DNA of 64,000 nucleotides from Nymphaea colorata. Its lineage: Eukaryota > Streptophyta > Magnoliopsida > Nymphaeales > Nymphaeaceae. The translations under genes were made by a program, and so were the position numbers. The stretch's first letter is position 1; each line of letters starts with the position of its first letter. Below the pieces are notes generated by a model that was given only the letters and a program-made list of their open reading frames with translations, was not told where the DNA came from and did no database searches. The stretch covers positions 10,042,505 through 10,106,504 of the forward strand of contig NC_045140.1 of assembly GCF_008831285.2 (NCBI RefSeq). The letters run 5' to 3'. Positions 43,541-55,132 of this stretch are shown in pieces.

Positions 43541-46500
43541 AAGTTGATCCTGAAATCATTCTTTGATTCATTGTATACAGAATTTGTTATCTCCTTGCTG
43601 ATGTTGTATTTAAAGACCTCAATAATGATATTCAGAAGTTAACGCTTTTTCATTTTTTGTGCAGTCAAGTTGCTTTGGTCTCTCTTGACTTTCTTCTATG
43701 CTTTGTTCCTTCCTCTGCTCTGCAGACTTTTAAGTAATATCACCCATCGACGGTAGGTTTTTGTTTTTCTCGACTTGGCTGCACTAGTTTAACTTGCTGG
43801 TGCAGACACGTTCTTGGAGCAAACAGCTTGAGGTGGAAGACTTCTGAATATGATTTACCTAGACAGATATACTGGAACTGTGATTAAAATAGGTCATACT
43901 GAAGTTTTTGAACTCGTCATTGTCTGACCACTGGAAAGGACCCTTTCATTGGGGTGCGGGTTCTCTGGACTACTCTTCTAAACTGTTGTGATGAATCTAG
44001 CAATGCATTCCATCTTGACAAAGTTTGCCTGGATGACGAGATAAGAGCCAGAATGTGAAGCTTTATATGAGAACAATGGAGGAAAGAGGAAGGGGTAATT
44101 GCATACCATTGGTGCCAATCAAGGTAGGGAAGTTAGAATTTACCTGTTCCTTTTTATGATGTTTCCCAGAATATATACAAGGGCATACAACAATTGTAAC
44201 ACTGCGCTGAATGAAAGGCACACATATTATCTGGAATGACGATATTCTAAATTCAGTTTCCCTCAAGAAAGAAAATATATAAGAGAAAGGTACTGCTCAA
44301 AACTGGCAAAAGGTTAAAGAAATGAACGATAATATCGGAAGAAAATGATCTTCAACCTGCCAACCGAGGCAGCTGGCAAGGGCTTTTCCTTCGATCGAAA
44401 AGAACAGCGAGATGGGCCTTCACTGTTTTCCTTCTGGCAAGGCTCAAGGGCCCTCCCTGTTTTGTTTCCAGCAAGGATTGACCCTTGACCCTCATTGAAC
44501 GGCCAAGGTTGTTGGCCCTCGGCATCATTTTCCCTCGCCGGAAGATAAACAGCGAGGGGTTAAAGCTCATCCCCTAGCAGTTTTTTTTATGGCAAGGGGG
44601 CGTGAGGGTCGAGCGCTCCACTCTGTTAATCATTAATGCTGCTTCTCTCGAACTAATCTGGTCAAAAAAACATTGAACCTCCGCATCCTCCAGCAACGAC
44701 TTTGCAACATAATGCAACCTTAGAAGTATTATATAACGACATTGTTTTTGAGCGTATGAACTTTTACCGAGGAAAGTAGCCATTTAAAGCCATACCGAAG
44801 CTACACTCTTGAAAATGTCACTCATCTGCAGATTTCACATGACAAAAGCGTACACAATTTTACCAAGCCAATTGTAAGCATACTTCACTTTACATTGTGA
44901 AAAAATCTTAACCCATACTTTTATAAACAGCACCGCAGCTCCTCCATGATAATGTGACTTACTGGTGTGGCAGATTTGAAAGCTTAGGCGACTCGAGAGA
45001 GACCACCGGAAGGCAACCATGCTCGTCCATATTGCTGTTGCAATAGGCGAAGTTGAATTTGTATCAGCTTTCTCGGTATACGTCTAAGGCAGCTGCCGCT
45101 TTTGAAACTAGAAAGCAGATTATACTTTGACAGTTTCAAGCATAGCTCTCAATTTGAACACCCAATCCATTTCTTATGCTAAGTAGACAATGTAACAAGA
45201 AACTATCACAGAACCACTTGGTTTGATCTGGTCATGTACCCCAGTAAACCATGATTTCTTACAAAGAATTCCAATGAGCATCAGATCACATCCATGGCAA
45301 ACATGTCATACTATATTCACATCTGGGTCCTATATATACAGTAAACAAGATTCAACTCAACAATAATGCTTCATCTTCTCTCAATAGCAAATACTTGAAG
45401 CAAGATACAAAAACAAAAGGTGTTCTGCAAGAACTTGGAAAGATGCAAACATGGTGACAGTGAACGAACAGCTACTCTCCTATCCAGGTGAGTCTGGTAG
45501 GGATTAAACGATATCTGTAGCTTTTTGGCTGCCATAAGCAGGATCAGACACAAATAGTGTGACCACAGCAGCCTACAAAATTGAACGACACCTGTCATGT
45601 AGGTACCGAGTAGCAGACCTCTTCAGCAGTACCAAAAAGTTCTGATGAGTCAGATGTCTACTGACTAGACAGGCTGAGTCCTTGCACAAACCTTTCAGAT
45701 GGTTGGAGCAGGCAATTTGGTAAGCTGAGTCATTGCACAAACCTTTCAGATGCTTGAAGCAGGTAATTTAACAGCTCCAGTATTAAAAAATTTAAGCATC
45801 TAATAAATGAGTATTGCTGGACATAGAAGAGAAAGGTTGAGAAGACACTTCTTTTAAGTTCTAGTGAAAAATCAGTAAGGCTCCTCCACATGGCTGAGAT
45901 CTGCTTTCCAATAAGCTCCATTACAGATGTAGTGCTTGCTAATGCAACATTTTTCTGATTTTCACATGTATATTCTGCTTTTGCATTTACTTCATAACTG
46001 ACTTTACTACAAAAATTGCAAATGTGCTCAAGCTAACCCACAAATAACTCAAGGAGCAAAAGAAGGAACAAAGCTCCCATTTGCCCCAAGTTGTCCAGTC
46101 CAGGATTCATTAAAAAAAAATTATCAGCTTCAATAACTTTGCATGGTTGTGCATCCAATCCATTCTGGACAAAGTAGATGATAATTGCACTTTCAATTTA
46201 CAACTGCTTCATGCTGAACGTTTCCAGAGCTCTGGCTCTGAACCAAATGCTAATTCATGACTTCAGAGGCCCCTCGTTCTTGAGTGTACATTGAAGAAGA
46301 AAAGACCAAGTTAAGCAACGTAAAATGTCAACTATAAAACAAAGGCATAGTTTCAGACAATACAGCATGCATGTCAAGATAACAGTGCATATAATCTCGA
46401 AAAAATGAACATGTGAATCTACCACGATGCCAGAAAGGAAGCCAACAGATGGGAGCATCAGCACCAGTTTTGGAAGGAAAAACAAAAAGACGGTCTAGAG

Positions 46501-46578
46501 AAGACAAGCATAAACTGTAACTAACATGCATATTACAAAGATTTTCATCAAAAGTAAGTACATACACACGCACACATG
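43541..46578. other. End of element C LTR and downstream flank of the CTF4 gene
   Basis: The first few hundred bp continue the C LTR; its end is unclear. The remainder has no firm gene. Minus-strand exon-like stretches occur (45954-45849 and 45572-45504, the latter ending in TAA), but their phases do not join. An imperfect 51-bp direct duplication lies at 45673-45775 (gctgagtc-ttgcacaaacctttcagatg). Spliced 3' UTR of the CTF4 gene may lie here. Confidence 0.4.
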
Positions 46579-47057
46579 GGGGTGTTCACTGGATCAAACC
46601 AACTTGGGCTCAACTCAAACTCATCTCAGTTAAACTGAAGATGAGTTCGACTTAAAAACATGGACTCGCTTAGTAAACAAGTGGAGTTCGAGCCAGGCAG
46701 GCCCAGCTTGTGTCAAATTGATTAAGCCCGTGAAGAGAATATCTAGATGTTTTACAGCATCATCACAAAAACTAGTTCCAGTAGTTTTCCCCCTAGCAAG
46801 GGTCAGGTTTGGAGTTCAAACGTGGTCATTTCCACTTATGTTGAAAATAAATGGCTCAGCTAAGCTCCAGCTCAATCTTGGCTCGAGCTTGACCAAGCTG
46901 ACTTGAGCAGAGGTCGAGCCTTCTTAAGCTTGAGCCAAGCCAAATCCAACTTGATCTAGTCAACTCGAGTTTGATTCTAGCTCCAGCCAAGTTTAAGCTA
47001 GGCCTATTGAGACTCAAGCTGGCTCAGCTCAGCTCCAACCCGACTCATGAACACCCC
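46579..47057. mobile_element. TIR-type repeat, about 480 bp (GGGTGTTCA ends)
   Basis: Termini GGGTGTTCA at about 46579 and TGAACACCC at about 47048-47057 are inverted. The interior is rich in GAGCTTGAG/AGCTCGA-type words, as in common plant hAT-like MITEs. Flanking C and CA runs blur the target duplication. Confidence 0.6.
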
Positions 47058-47070
47058 CCCCCACACACAG

Positions 47071-47099
47071 ATATATATATATATATATATATATATATC
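47071..47099. repeat. (AT)n microsatellite
   Basis: About 14 AT units, directly after the CCCC-ACACAC end of the preceding repeat. Confidence 0.95.
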
Positions 47100-47188
47100 A
47101 ACTATAAAGTATAAAGTGACTATAAACATACCATCAATCGGTATATCAGTACTTTGCAAAAATAAATTCTATATCAAGTTGTTTAGAT

Positions 47189-48003
47189 CAATGTTATCCG
47201 TATCGTACGATACGGACGCGTATCGTACGATACGGACGCGTATCGTACGATACGTATCGTCTGTATCAACAAAAATGATACGACACGCCTACAATACACG
47301 ATACGGAGGTGTATCGTAGACGTATCGCCCGTATCGTACGATACGGGCACTATATCGTACGATACGGTCGATACACCCCCGTATCGTACGATACGGGGGA
47401 AAAATGGCAAAAGGGTCTGATGGCCCCTTTTTTTCATTTTATTTCAAAAGATATGCTCCTCTCTCTCTCTCTTCTTGTTTCTAAACATTGCAAGAGACGT
47501 GGGAGGAAGAGATTTTCCTCATTTGCTTTAAGTTTTGCCCGTGAGATAGCTTTCTTTCTCGTAGAGGGCACAGTGGAAAGCTTGGAGAAAGAGGGCTTTT
47601 TGGATCATGAAAGATGATAACTATGTCTATATGTTTTGACTTCTGAACTTATGAATTGTGATGTAATCGAATACTCTTCGGCTGCTTAGTATGTTATTTT
47701 GATTTTTGAATGTCTGATTTCTTATTTTGGAATGTGTTGTTCATATTCATACTTCATAGTTCATACTTCATATACATGAATGATGAATGTTCCTTTAAAT
47801 ACATTTTTCTTGATTTTTTCTTGTTTTTTCGAATTTATTTAAATTTTTTCTGATTTTTTTCTATTTTTTTATAATTTTTTAATATTTTTTACAAATTAAA
47901 AATTAATTTTACGATACGTTACGATACATTTACGATACGTTACGATACGGCGTATAGGTCGGCCCGACCGATACGCGATACGATACGCCAGTGATAACAT
48001 TTG
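47189..48003. mobile_element. Palindrome-rich TIR element, 815 bp
   Basis: The outer ends read CAATGTTATCC on the left and, inverted from the right, CAAATGTTATCAC. The flanks GTTTAGAT (47181-47188 and 48004-48011) form a perfect 8-bp target duplication. Inside, the 12-bp palindrome TATCGTACGATA occurs at 47201, 47221, 47241, 47332, 47353 and 47382, with further gatacg/cgtatc words on the right end (47920-47990). The middle (about 47400-47900) is AT-rich, with no recognisable transposase. The 8-bp duplication points to hAT-like mobilisation. Confidence 0.7.
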
Positions 48004-48597
48004 GTTTAGATGTCAAATAGTAGGTGGAAAGCAAGAACTTTGAAGACAGAATGAACCATGTTCGCAAGCCACAGGATTTCATTAAAGCAAGCTCAAACTA
48101 ATACAAAAGAATGGAAAGCCACTTGAAGTATGCCAAGAAGTGCTATGCTTAGCAGCAGAAAACTGAGATTTTGAATAATATTGTAAATATCAAACACACC
48201 CATCATAGATAGTGGCTAAAGCCTAAGGGAACTTAATTTACAAGATTTCCTAAGGCTACTGATGTTACCTTCTATATTTCTACTGAAGAAGGAAAACAAG
48301 GTCACAAAGTATTTCGGTTTTATGCACTAATTAAAAATAAGCATCAAGAGAACATGGAGAGAACAGAAAGCTGAAGCTTTACATGGATATTTTAACACAA
48401 TGAAATTATCCACCTGCCAATAACATACAAACCAAATAATCTATAACTATCAAATCATAAGCATATCCTATCATGAAGCAGATTCACGCTATTATACAGA
48501 TCAACACTTCAAATTTGCCAAGTCACATACTCTCATCTAGATGGCATGACTAAAGGTTTTACTGATTGAGCATTTTAAGCTTTTTAAAAACACATAC
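48004..48597. other. Probable 3' UTR intron of the CTF4 gene
   Basis: AT-rich, no frame of note. It lies downstream (minus strand) of the splice donor at 48598/48597. Confidence 0.4.
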
Positions 48598-48618
48598 CTT
48601 CAATAGTTCTGCTGATAT
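48598..48618 (-). other. 3' UTR segment ending in a strong splice donor
   Basis: On the minus strand the stop codon TGA (48621-48619) is followed by 21 nt and then attgaag|gtatgtg, a near-consensus 5' splice site. A 3' UTR intron is inferred. The distance from stop to donor is below the roughly 50 nt that usually triggers nonsense-mediated decay. Confidence 0.5.
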
Positions 48619-51188
48619 TCACTTTTTCACTGGTTTCTTTGGTTTCGGAAATTCTTTGACTAAGATACTTTCTTTCCTCTTGTGTTCATCAGCCACCTTA
48701 TTTGAACTAAGATCAGCTTTCTTCATTTGCTTAATTGAATCAAATAATGATGATCGTTCTTGGACACTTGATGCCTTAGCAAATGGATTAGATGGCCGCA
48801 AAACTGGATCAGACATATCCTTTCCATTAGACTCACTTGAGTTATTGAAACTTGTTTTCTCTGTGATGGTCTCATCCTTAATTTTTGGTTGACCCATCTT
48901 GGCAAATACAGGGGAAGGCAACGAAATAGAAGCTACTGGTGAAGGAACTGAAGGTGAACCATCAGATGCAGCAAAAGATCTTTGTGGTTCACAAACAGGA
49001 ATAATTGTTTCTCTGGTGACAGCAGCTGAAGTGGTAGCTTGAGAATCATCCAAGAGTCGCACCTGTAGGCAATTTTGTCCAACCAACAATCACAAAGGAA
49101 TCAGGAAAACTAAAACATCCTCTATGAATCCACAGTAAAGAACAAAAGATAACACCTAGAACATAGAAAGCTTTATGAGATGATTAAAAGCAAGACCATT
49201 TTATCCTGAAGCTCATAATCATGCTAAAAATTCATCTGAAAATAATAACATGTACTCCAGCAAATACCTCAAGCATATTAGTGAACCGTTCCGCTAAAAC
49301 AGGAAGCTTCATGGCAGTGACAAGTTTGATGGCACCGTTGAGTGACTTTTCCAGCAATAAATGTCTTGCGAGTTCAGTGGCCCTCACAAGCTTATCACCT
49401 GATAAAATATTCGATTGAAATAAACTAAATCAAACTAGAAAAAAATAGACAAAGACTACAAACCTAAGTCACATGGCAGTCAAGTCCACGTACCCGTGTC
49501 GCCGTACCCGTACCCAAAATGGGTACTTTGACACTTGGGTACCTATAGATCCAAACTTCTTAATTTTACTTTGATTTAATTTTTTCCACCTTACTTTTTA
49601 TTTTATTCTTTGGATGTGAAAATTCGATTGATGTTCATATTTGATTAAGGGGCTGCTTGATTGTCCATATGTTTAAAGTTTTTCACAGGTTTCTAAAACA
49701 CACTGCTGCAAGAGCCGTTGATATATATTTTCTATGTTATTTATTTGTTTATGTTGATGTATATTCTTTATTTTGATATATATTTTCTAAGTATTTCTTA
49801 TTGCTTATGTATATATACGGCCATACCCCCGCACCCAAGTTTTTTGAAAATGGTCAGTACCCGTACTCGCACCGGTACCCGCACCAGCACCCATACCCAT
49901 ATCTATGTGACATAGCTACAAACCTTTGCAGCAGCTGGCAATGAGCTTTAGGATGCACCGATCTAGTGAAGCTTCCAGATTGAGTATTTCTTCATCTTGC
50001 AAAGTGGCGTCGAGACTAAGAGCAGCCATTTCAGCAATTTTTCCCTCAGCCTGTAGTCCAATTTTCATTGTTAAATGTGATAGGAATTATGTTAATTTAA
50101 TTCACATCAACAAAAAAAATGGTTAACAGACCTGAACGATATATAGGTTATTCATCATGAACTCTTTCTCAAGGTCATCTGCTCCAAGATCTGATGAAGC
50201 CAAAGGACATGCAAGGCTGAAGGGTGTAAGTACAGGCTTTGGCGCTACCTGAAAACATAATAATCTATTATAGATTATTCTATTTTCAAATGAAATTTGA
50301 AAAGTAAAAAGTGACAAATCCATAGTACCTGTGGATGAAGATCAGGCAAACTGCATATAATACAGAAGACCTTTGTTGAATTTAAGCCAACCACCCAGTA
50401 ATGTTCTCCCTCAGCCTTTCTCTCTTTTGCAGCACTGAACTCATCATTTCAGTAACATCAACCAATAACATTCGAGACAAAAACAAATACCAATAAAACA
50501 AGATATGAAATAGCTGCATTGATTACCTAAAGCAAGGAACCCAACTATTTGCATACTGCATTATGTACACTCGCAAAACACCCTGTGGCCAATGGCAGTC
50601 AAGGTGAAACGCAAATAACCAAGATAAAAGCTGGTACAAGGGACAAAAGCATTAACAGACCTTTGAATCATATGAACTTAGTAAGCCTTCTTCACTGAAC
50701 CCTAACCAAGTAAGATATGAACCAGGAGTCAGTGGCAAGCGGCCTTTTGTGATTAGAGTTCTTTTGGAAATATCCAACATGTTAAATTCCAACACCTGTA
50801 AAACCATAAATGTTTAATAATTCAGAAAGGCAACTGACACTTCTTTTTTTTAAAAAAAAAGAAGAGAAATCAACTAAAAGAACTTTTCTGGAAAATACAC
50901 ATCCTCAAGTATAATATGATCACATTGTAATTTAGTAACAGCCCTTCATATCAGACCCAAATGTAAAAAGCTAATCCATGATGCCCTTTGGGTTTTGCAT
51001 TGAAGATACAATGTGGAACAAAAAGCCAAAAGACAGGATTAAATGAGTAAACATTACTTTCACAAAGATAGATTATTAAGTACCTGATCTCCATTGGGAA
51101 GACATTCAGAAGCATGCGTAACAATAACAAGCTCATCCTTGTGGCCTGCAGTGGCAACCACTGGTCCATCAACAGATAGAACATAGTT
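48619..51188 (-). CDS. CTF4: CTF4/WDHD1 (AND-1) homologue, eight 3' exons
   Basis: Exons on the minus strand: 51188-51084, 50795-50661, 50582-50527, 50434-50329, 50248-50132, 50050-49924, 49398-49268 and 49062-48619, all with GT-AG borders and matching phases. The translation includes VLSVDGPVVATAGHKDELVI, LTWLGFSEEGLLSSYDSKG, HYWVVGLNSTKVFCII and DLGADDLEKEFMMNNLYIVQ. This follows the SepB/second beta-propeller and helical region of WDHD1 in order (WVVG, FMMNN-like box, helical ELARHLLLEK). The C-terminus has NPFAKASSVQ and a basic KPKKPVKK tail; no HMG box is visible. CTF4 trimers tether the CMG helicase to DNA polymerase alpha at replication forks. The Arabidopsis relative (EOL1) also helps maintain Polycomb marks. 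The N-terminal WD40 exons are not in the window. No stop or frameshift is seen, so the gene looks functional. Confidence 0.85.
49464..49915. mobile_element. MITE in a CTF4 intron, 452 bp
   Basis: Ends CTAAGTCACAT and ATGTGACATAG are inverted with one mismatch. A perfect 8-bp duplication CTACAAAC flanks it (49456-49463 and 49916-49923). The interior contains GTACCCGTACCC-type words near both ends and an AT-rich centre. On the minus strand the right-hand duplication reads gtttgtag and is exactly the first eight intron bases after the exon ending at 49924. Confidence 0.85.
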
Positions 51189-53469
51189 CTGGAAAATGAA
51201 AACCACACTGGTTTCATTAGTGATCCCAAAAGTACAAAATTTCACCCTCAAAAAAATCCATAACGTCAATTGAATAATTTCCTAAATAAAAGGACCAGCA
51301 GGTTAGGAGAGATGTAACTGCTTAACCATCATACTGGTTACAAGGAGATCCAGCTAAAAAGCATCTGTTTTAAATTTTATCTGTCATTACCAAGTTTTGG
51401 ACAAGAATTCTTCTAAAAGCTAGCAAATTCAAACATTCAAATACTTTGCCAACTTGCTTTTCAATAGTGTAAAGATCTTAGCAATTATAGAAAACAAGAT
51501 ACTTTTAATTGGCTGTGCTTTATCTTGTCTGGCTCCATCTCTATCAAATATAATATCCTGAAGTGTGTATGCAAAAAAAGCAATTTTCATGATTTTTCAT
51601 GGCAATATTACAAAACAAGAGGTATTCACTTAACATGAATTTCTCAAACTTCAACCTATGAGCTAATTAAAGGGAGAAAAATTATTAATTATGCATAGGC
51701 AAATGACCATCAAATGAAGGCAGGTCTAGGCAGCTGATGACACCAAAAAAAAAAAAACCACTTAGGGCCTAGATGGTGCTTTTCAGGGGACCAAATTACA
51801 TTTTCCCACTTGGTCGGACTCAGACTGTTATACTTAACAAAGAAAAGGAGGAAAAAAAACAAAAAATCAGAAAACAACAAAGTATGGAAGTGATGCCTCA
51901 GGAGAGAACATTCCCCCTCCCTTTGTCCCTAGGGTCCAAGGCAGATCCCGTTGCAAGTGTGAGCCCAATGCATACTGTATCACATCAGTGCAGGGTGCGG
52001 ATGCTCGTGCAGGTGCGGATGTAGGTGCCGGTGCAACGTATCCCAAAAAATTTGGGTACAATGGTGTGGCGAGGGTGTATATATAACATATTTATTATAT
52101 ATATATAAATGTATGTATTCATAATATATATAATTTTAAATTGTTACTTAGCTTAATCTGTTCTTTCTTTTTACTTTTATTACTATACATAAAGAAAGAA
52201 AAGGACAGGGAGAAGAAAAAAAAAGAATGGAAAATATTTTGAACTTGCATAAGAAAGGATGCGGTTGGGGTGCATGTCGAAGCTGCACCAACACCAGCGT
52301 CATGTCGACACAGGTGCGGCCCCTTTTTTGAAGAGTCTGTGTAATAGAATGAACATCTACTAGTAGGGCTGTCACCTCAAAACATAGAGGCCTAACATCT
52401 ATGGAAATCTAATAGTCAACTAGAGTTTCATCTGATCACTAGACTGACCAGCTACACTCTGCAACTTCGAGTTTTGGAAAAGGTCTAAGTTAATCAATAT
52501 TTTTTTTTTCAAAGTAGAAGAGTAAAAAAATGTTAGAACTTAGTAATTAAATAAATAATATTTTTTTGGTTTACCTGACATGTACCTTATTTAGGCTACT
52601 ACCAAATGCCTAGGCATAGGTGCAGAAGAATAGTACGCTTCTGAATTTTAACTAGATGTCGCAATATTTTCAAAAATATTGCAACATTAATGTGAAAATA
52701 GAAAAACGAAAAAAAGGATAAAAATCATGATATTTTGTAAAAAAAACAAACATATATTTATCGCATCATTTTCACAATTTTTTTCTATTTTTTAATATTG
52801 ATGTTATCATGGATTTAAATTTAAACATAAGTAGATTACTTTCATCATTTTTATCATCATCAAAACATTCCTTTTATCACTTTTATATAGTTGTATTTAT
52901 GTTTCCTTATTAGTTTCTGATTTATTTCATTTACAGCTACTTTTCTTATTTTTTTAAGTTTTCATAGTTTTTTTGAAGATTTCCTCCAAAAAAAAAAACA
53001 ACTTTGCTGATTAGTACCCAAGAAAAAACTCGCCATTAAAAACCTGAGAACAATATTTGTGACAAAGGTTTTAACAAAAGAGATTACTATATAGCCAAAC
53101 AGACTGCATCTCAAGTTTTCTATTTAGTTGACAAGACCCGAGAAATAAGTCAGCCGTATAAAATGGCAATTAGCCGTGTTTTTTTGTAAAAATGAAAAAA
53201 ACGTGTTTTTCACGTTTTTTTATTTTTTATTAATTTTTATTTTTTATAGTTTTCAGGATTTATTAAATTTTTTAAAAATTTGTCGAGATTTTCTTGAGAT
53301 ATTCCCGAGATATACAACTTTGCCATATTATACCCGAAAAATTACTAGCCGTATAATACCTGTACACGATATATGTGACAATACCTTATAGATCCTTAAA
53401 AGGAAAAAAAAAGTGAATTGCAATGATAAAGTTAGTAACAGAACAAGCAGGAAGGAAATCTAAAATCAA
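51189..53469 (-). other. CTF4 intron, proximal part
   Basis: No CTF4 exon is recognised upstream of 51188. The segment holds a (G+C)-richer repeat at about 51950-52330 (gggtgcggatgctcgtgcagg; tgcaccaacaccagcg), probably a decayed TIR element, and low-complexity A/T stretches at 52490-53000 and 53170-53280. Confidence 0.5.
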
Positions 53470-54331
53470 ATACCAAAGCATGGCGTCAACCTCTTTATTT
53501 AAATAAATTGTGAATATCATTTATGTCTCATTTGGGAATGTATAAAAGATAGCAGTCATAAACCCGCAAAATCTGCAACCTTATGCTTTTATGGACACAT
53601 TCAGGTTGTGAAAGGGAAAAACAAATGTGAAAATCTAAGGAAAATTGAATAACTAAATCCCCAAGAGAAAAAAAAAAAATACTTACGGATTAGCAAGATA
53701 AAATACACTTTATCTGCAACAAAGAATTAAGATAAACAAAGCAATCAGAGAACTTTGAAGGCTAAATGTGACTTCCACATTAAATTCAGAGTAAAAACTC
53801 ATCATATTGCTTTGTTTATGAACTATGAGGGGCATGAACTATTAAGTCTATTATCAAGAGAACTAACAAAAAATCACGAAATAAAACCAGGAAAAGGTTC
53901 AATGTAAAATTATTGAAGGAGAAGATGCATACAAGACAACACAAGTGAGAAAGCAAAGAACCAGGGTATGACAGACATGGTAACTTTAGAAAAAGTGGGT
54001 ACCAGGTTATGGACAGACATGGTAACTTTAGAAAAAGTGGGTACCAGGGCATGACAGGATATACATATTTATTATGCAAAATAACACAAAAAAAATTCAA
54101 AATGAAAGCAAGATTTAAATAAAAAAGTTATATCAATAAAGGCATTACTCGTTAATGAACCATAACTCTAAAAACAAAATGAAAATTGATTTGAAAAAAA
54201 TTAAGTCAACTAAAAATTAAGCAGTTGGGATCAAGTTCGATCTAAAATTAAGCAGTTTGGGTACAGGTACGATGAGAAGGGGTACGTGAACCCTAATGAA
54301 GTACCTATGTGACTTAGATATTTATACATAG
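53470..54331. repeat. Tandem repeat unit 1 of a roughly 950-bp array
   Basis: Matches 59650-60499 and 60600-61467 (shared blocks include aacctctttatttaaataaa, catttatgtctcattt, atggacacattcaggttgtg and aaaccaggaaaaggttcaat). It contains a local duplication of acagacatggtaactttagaaaaagtgg at about 53970-54050. The Copia element at 54332 inserted at its right end. Confidence 0.85.
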
Positions 54332-54616
54332 TGTAGAAACACACACCAAGATGGAGAGAAAGAGAAGGACCACACAATATACGTGGAAAACCTCAAAGAG
54401 AGGTGAAAAACCACGGAGAAGCTCTAACCTAGGTGCACAACCGCAACCCTAGGAGAGAGAAAATGTTATTCCACTTAATCAACAATTACACTATAAGTGG
54501 GATTAAATAAGAGGGAAAAACGCCTAGGGTACCGAGCCACTCTCGGTACCCGTGCCCATGGGACCGGGTCTGGATCCAGACCCGGTTCCCGGTTCCCTAC
54601 ACATGATATGTTAACA
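54332..54616 (-). repeat. 3' LTR of element G
   Basis: On the plus strand TGTAGAAACAC to TATGTTAACA. It carries an extra cggttcc relative to the 5' LTR. It includes an inverted motif ggtaccgagccactctcggtacc, here broken as ggtaccgag / ctcggtacc. Confidence 0.95.
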
Positions 54617-55132
54617 CTCCCCCTCAAGCTTGGCATACATGTCAAACATGCCTAGCTTGCTTACATTTTTCTCGAATTGAGATGTACATAAGGCTTTGGT
54701 TAGAACATCTGCAATTTGATCTTCAAACTTCATATAAGGTAGGATCAACTCCTTTGAATCTATGCGTTCCCGTATGAAGTGGCGATCAATCTCCACATGT
54801 TTAGTTCTGTCATGCAAAACGGGATTATTCGCAAGATTAATTGCAGACTTGTTGTCGCAGTACATCCTCATCTTCTCTTCTGTTTCAACACCAATATCTG
54901 CTAGGAGAATCTTTAACCATAACATTTTTGTAACTCCCATAGCCACAGCCCTGTATTCAGCCTCAGCACTGGATCTAGAGCAAACTTCCTGCCTCTTACT
55001 TCTCCATACAACCAGGTTACCTCCCAGAAAGATGCAGTACCCTGTGGTAGACCTCCTAGTATCAATACATCCAGCCCAATCTGCGTCAGAGTATCCTTCA
55101 ATATTAAGTTGGTCTTGCTGAGTATAGAGTAA
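54611..55132 (-). pseudogene. Element G pol, RNase H part after the nonsense codon
   Basis: In the same frame as the upstream pol after one TGA (55135-55133). It encodes GYSDADWAGCIDTRRSTTG, then SRSSAEAEYRAVAMGVTKML, MYCDNKSAINLANNPVLHD, KHVEIDRHFIRERI and DQIADVLTKAL. It ends KLEGEC and a stop that uses the polypurine tract and the first bases of the 3' LTR. The RNase H carries its expected Asp/Glu pattern and would work only if the TGA were read through. Confidence 0.85.

Noticed and set aside
45504-45954. Two minus-strand exon-like stretches (45954-45849 and 45572-45504, the latter ending in TAA)
   Set aside because: Splice-like borders are present, but the phases do not join and no further exons or recognised domain support a gene.
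51950-52330. Complete MITE in the CTF4 intron
   Set aside because: GC-rich tandem words suggest a TIR element, but matching inverted ends and a duplication could not be identified.
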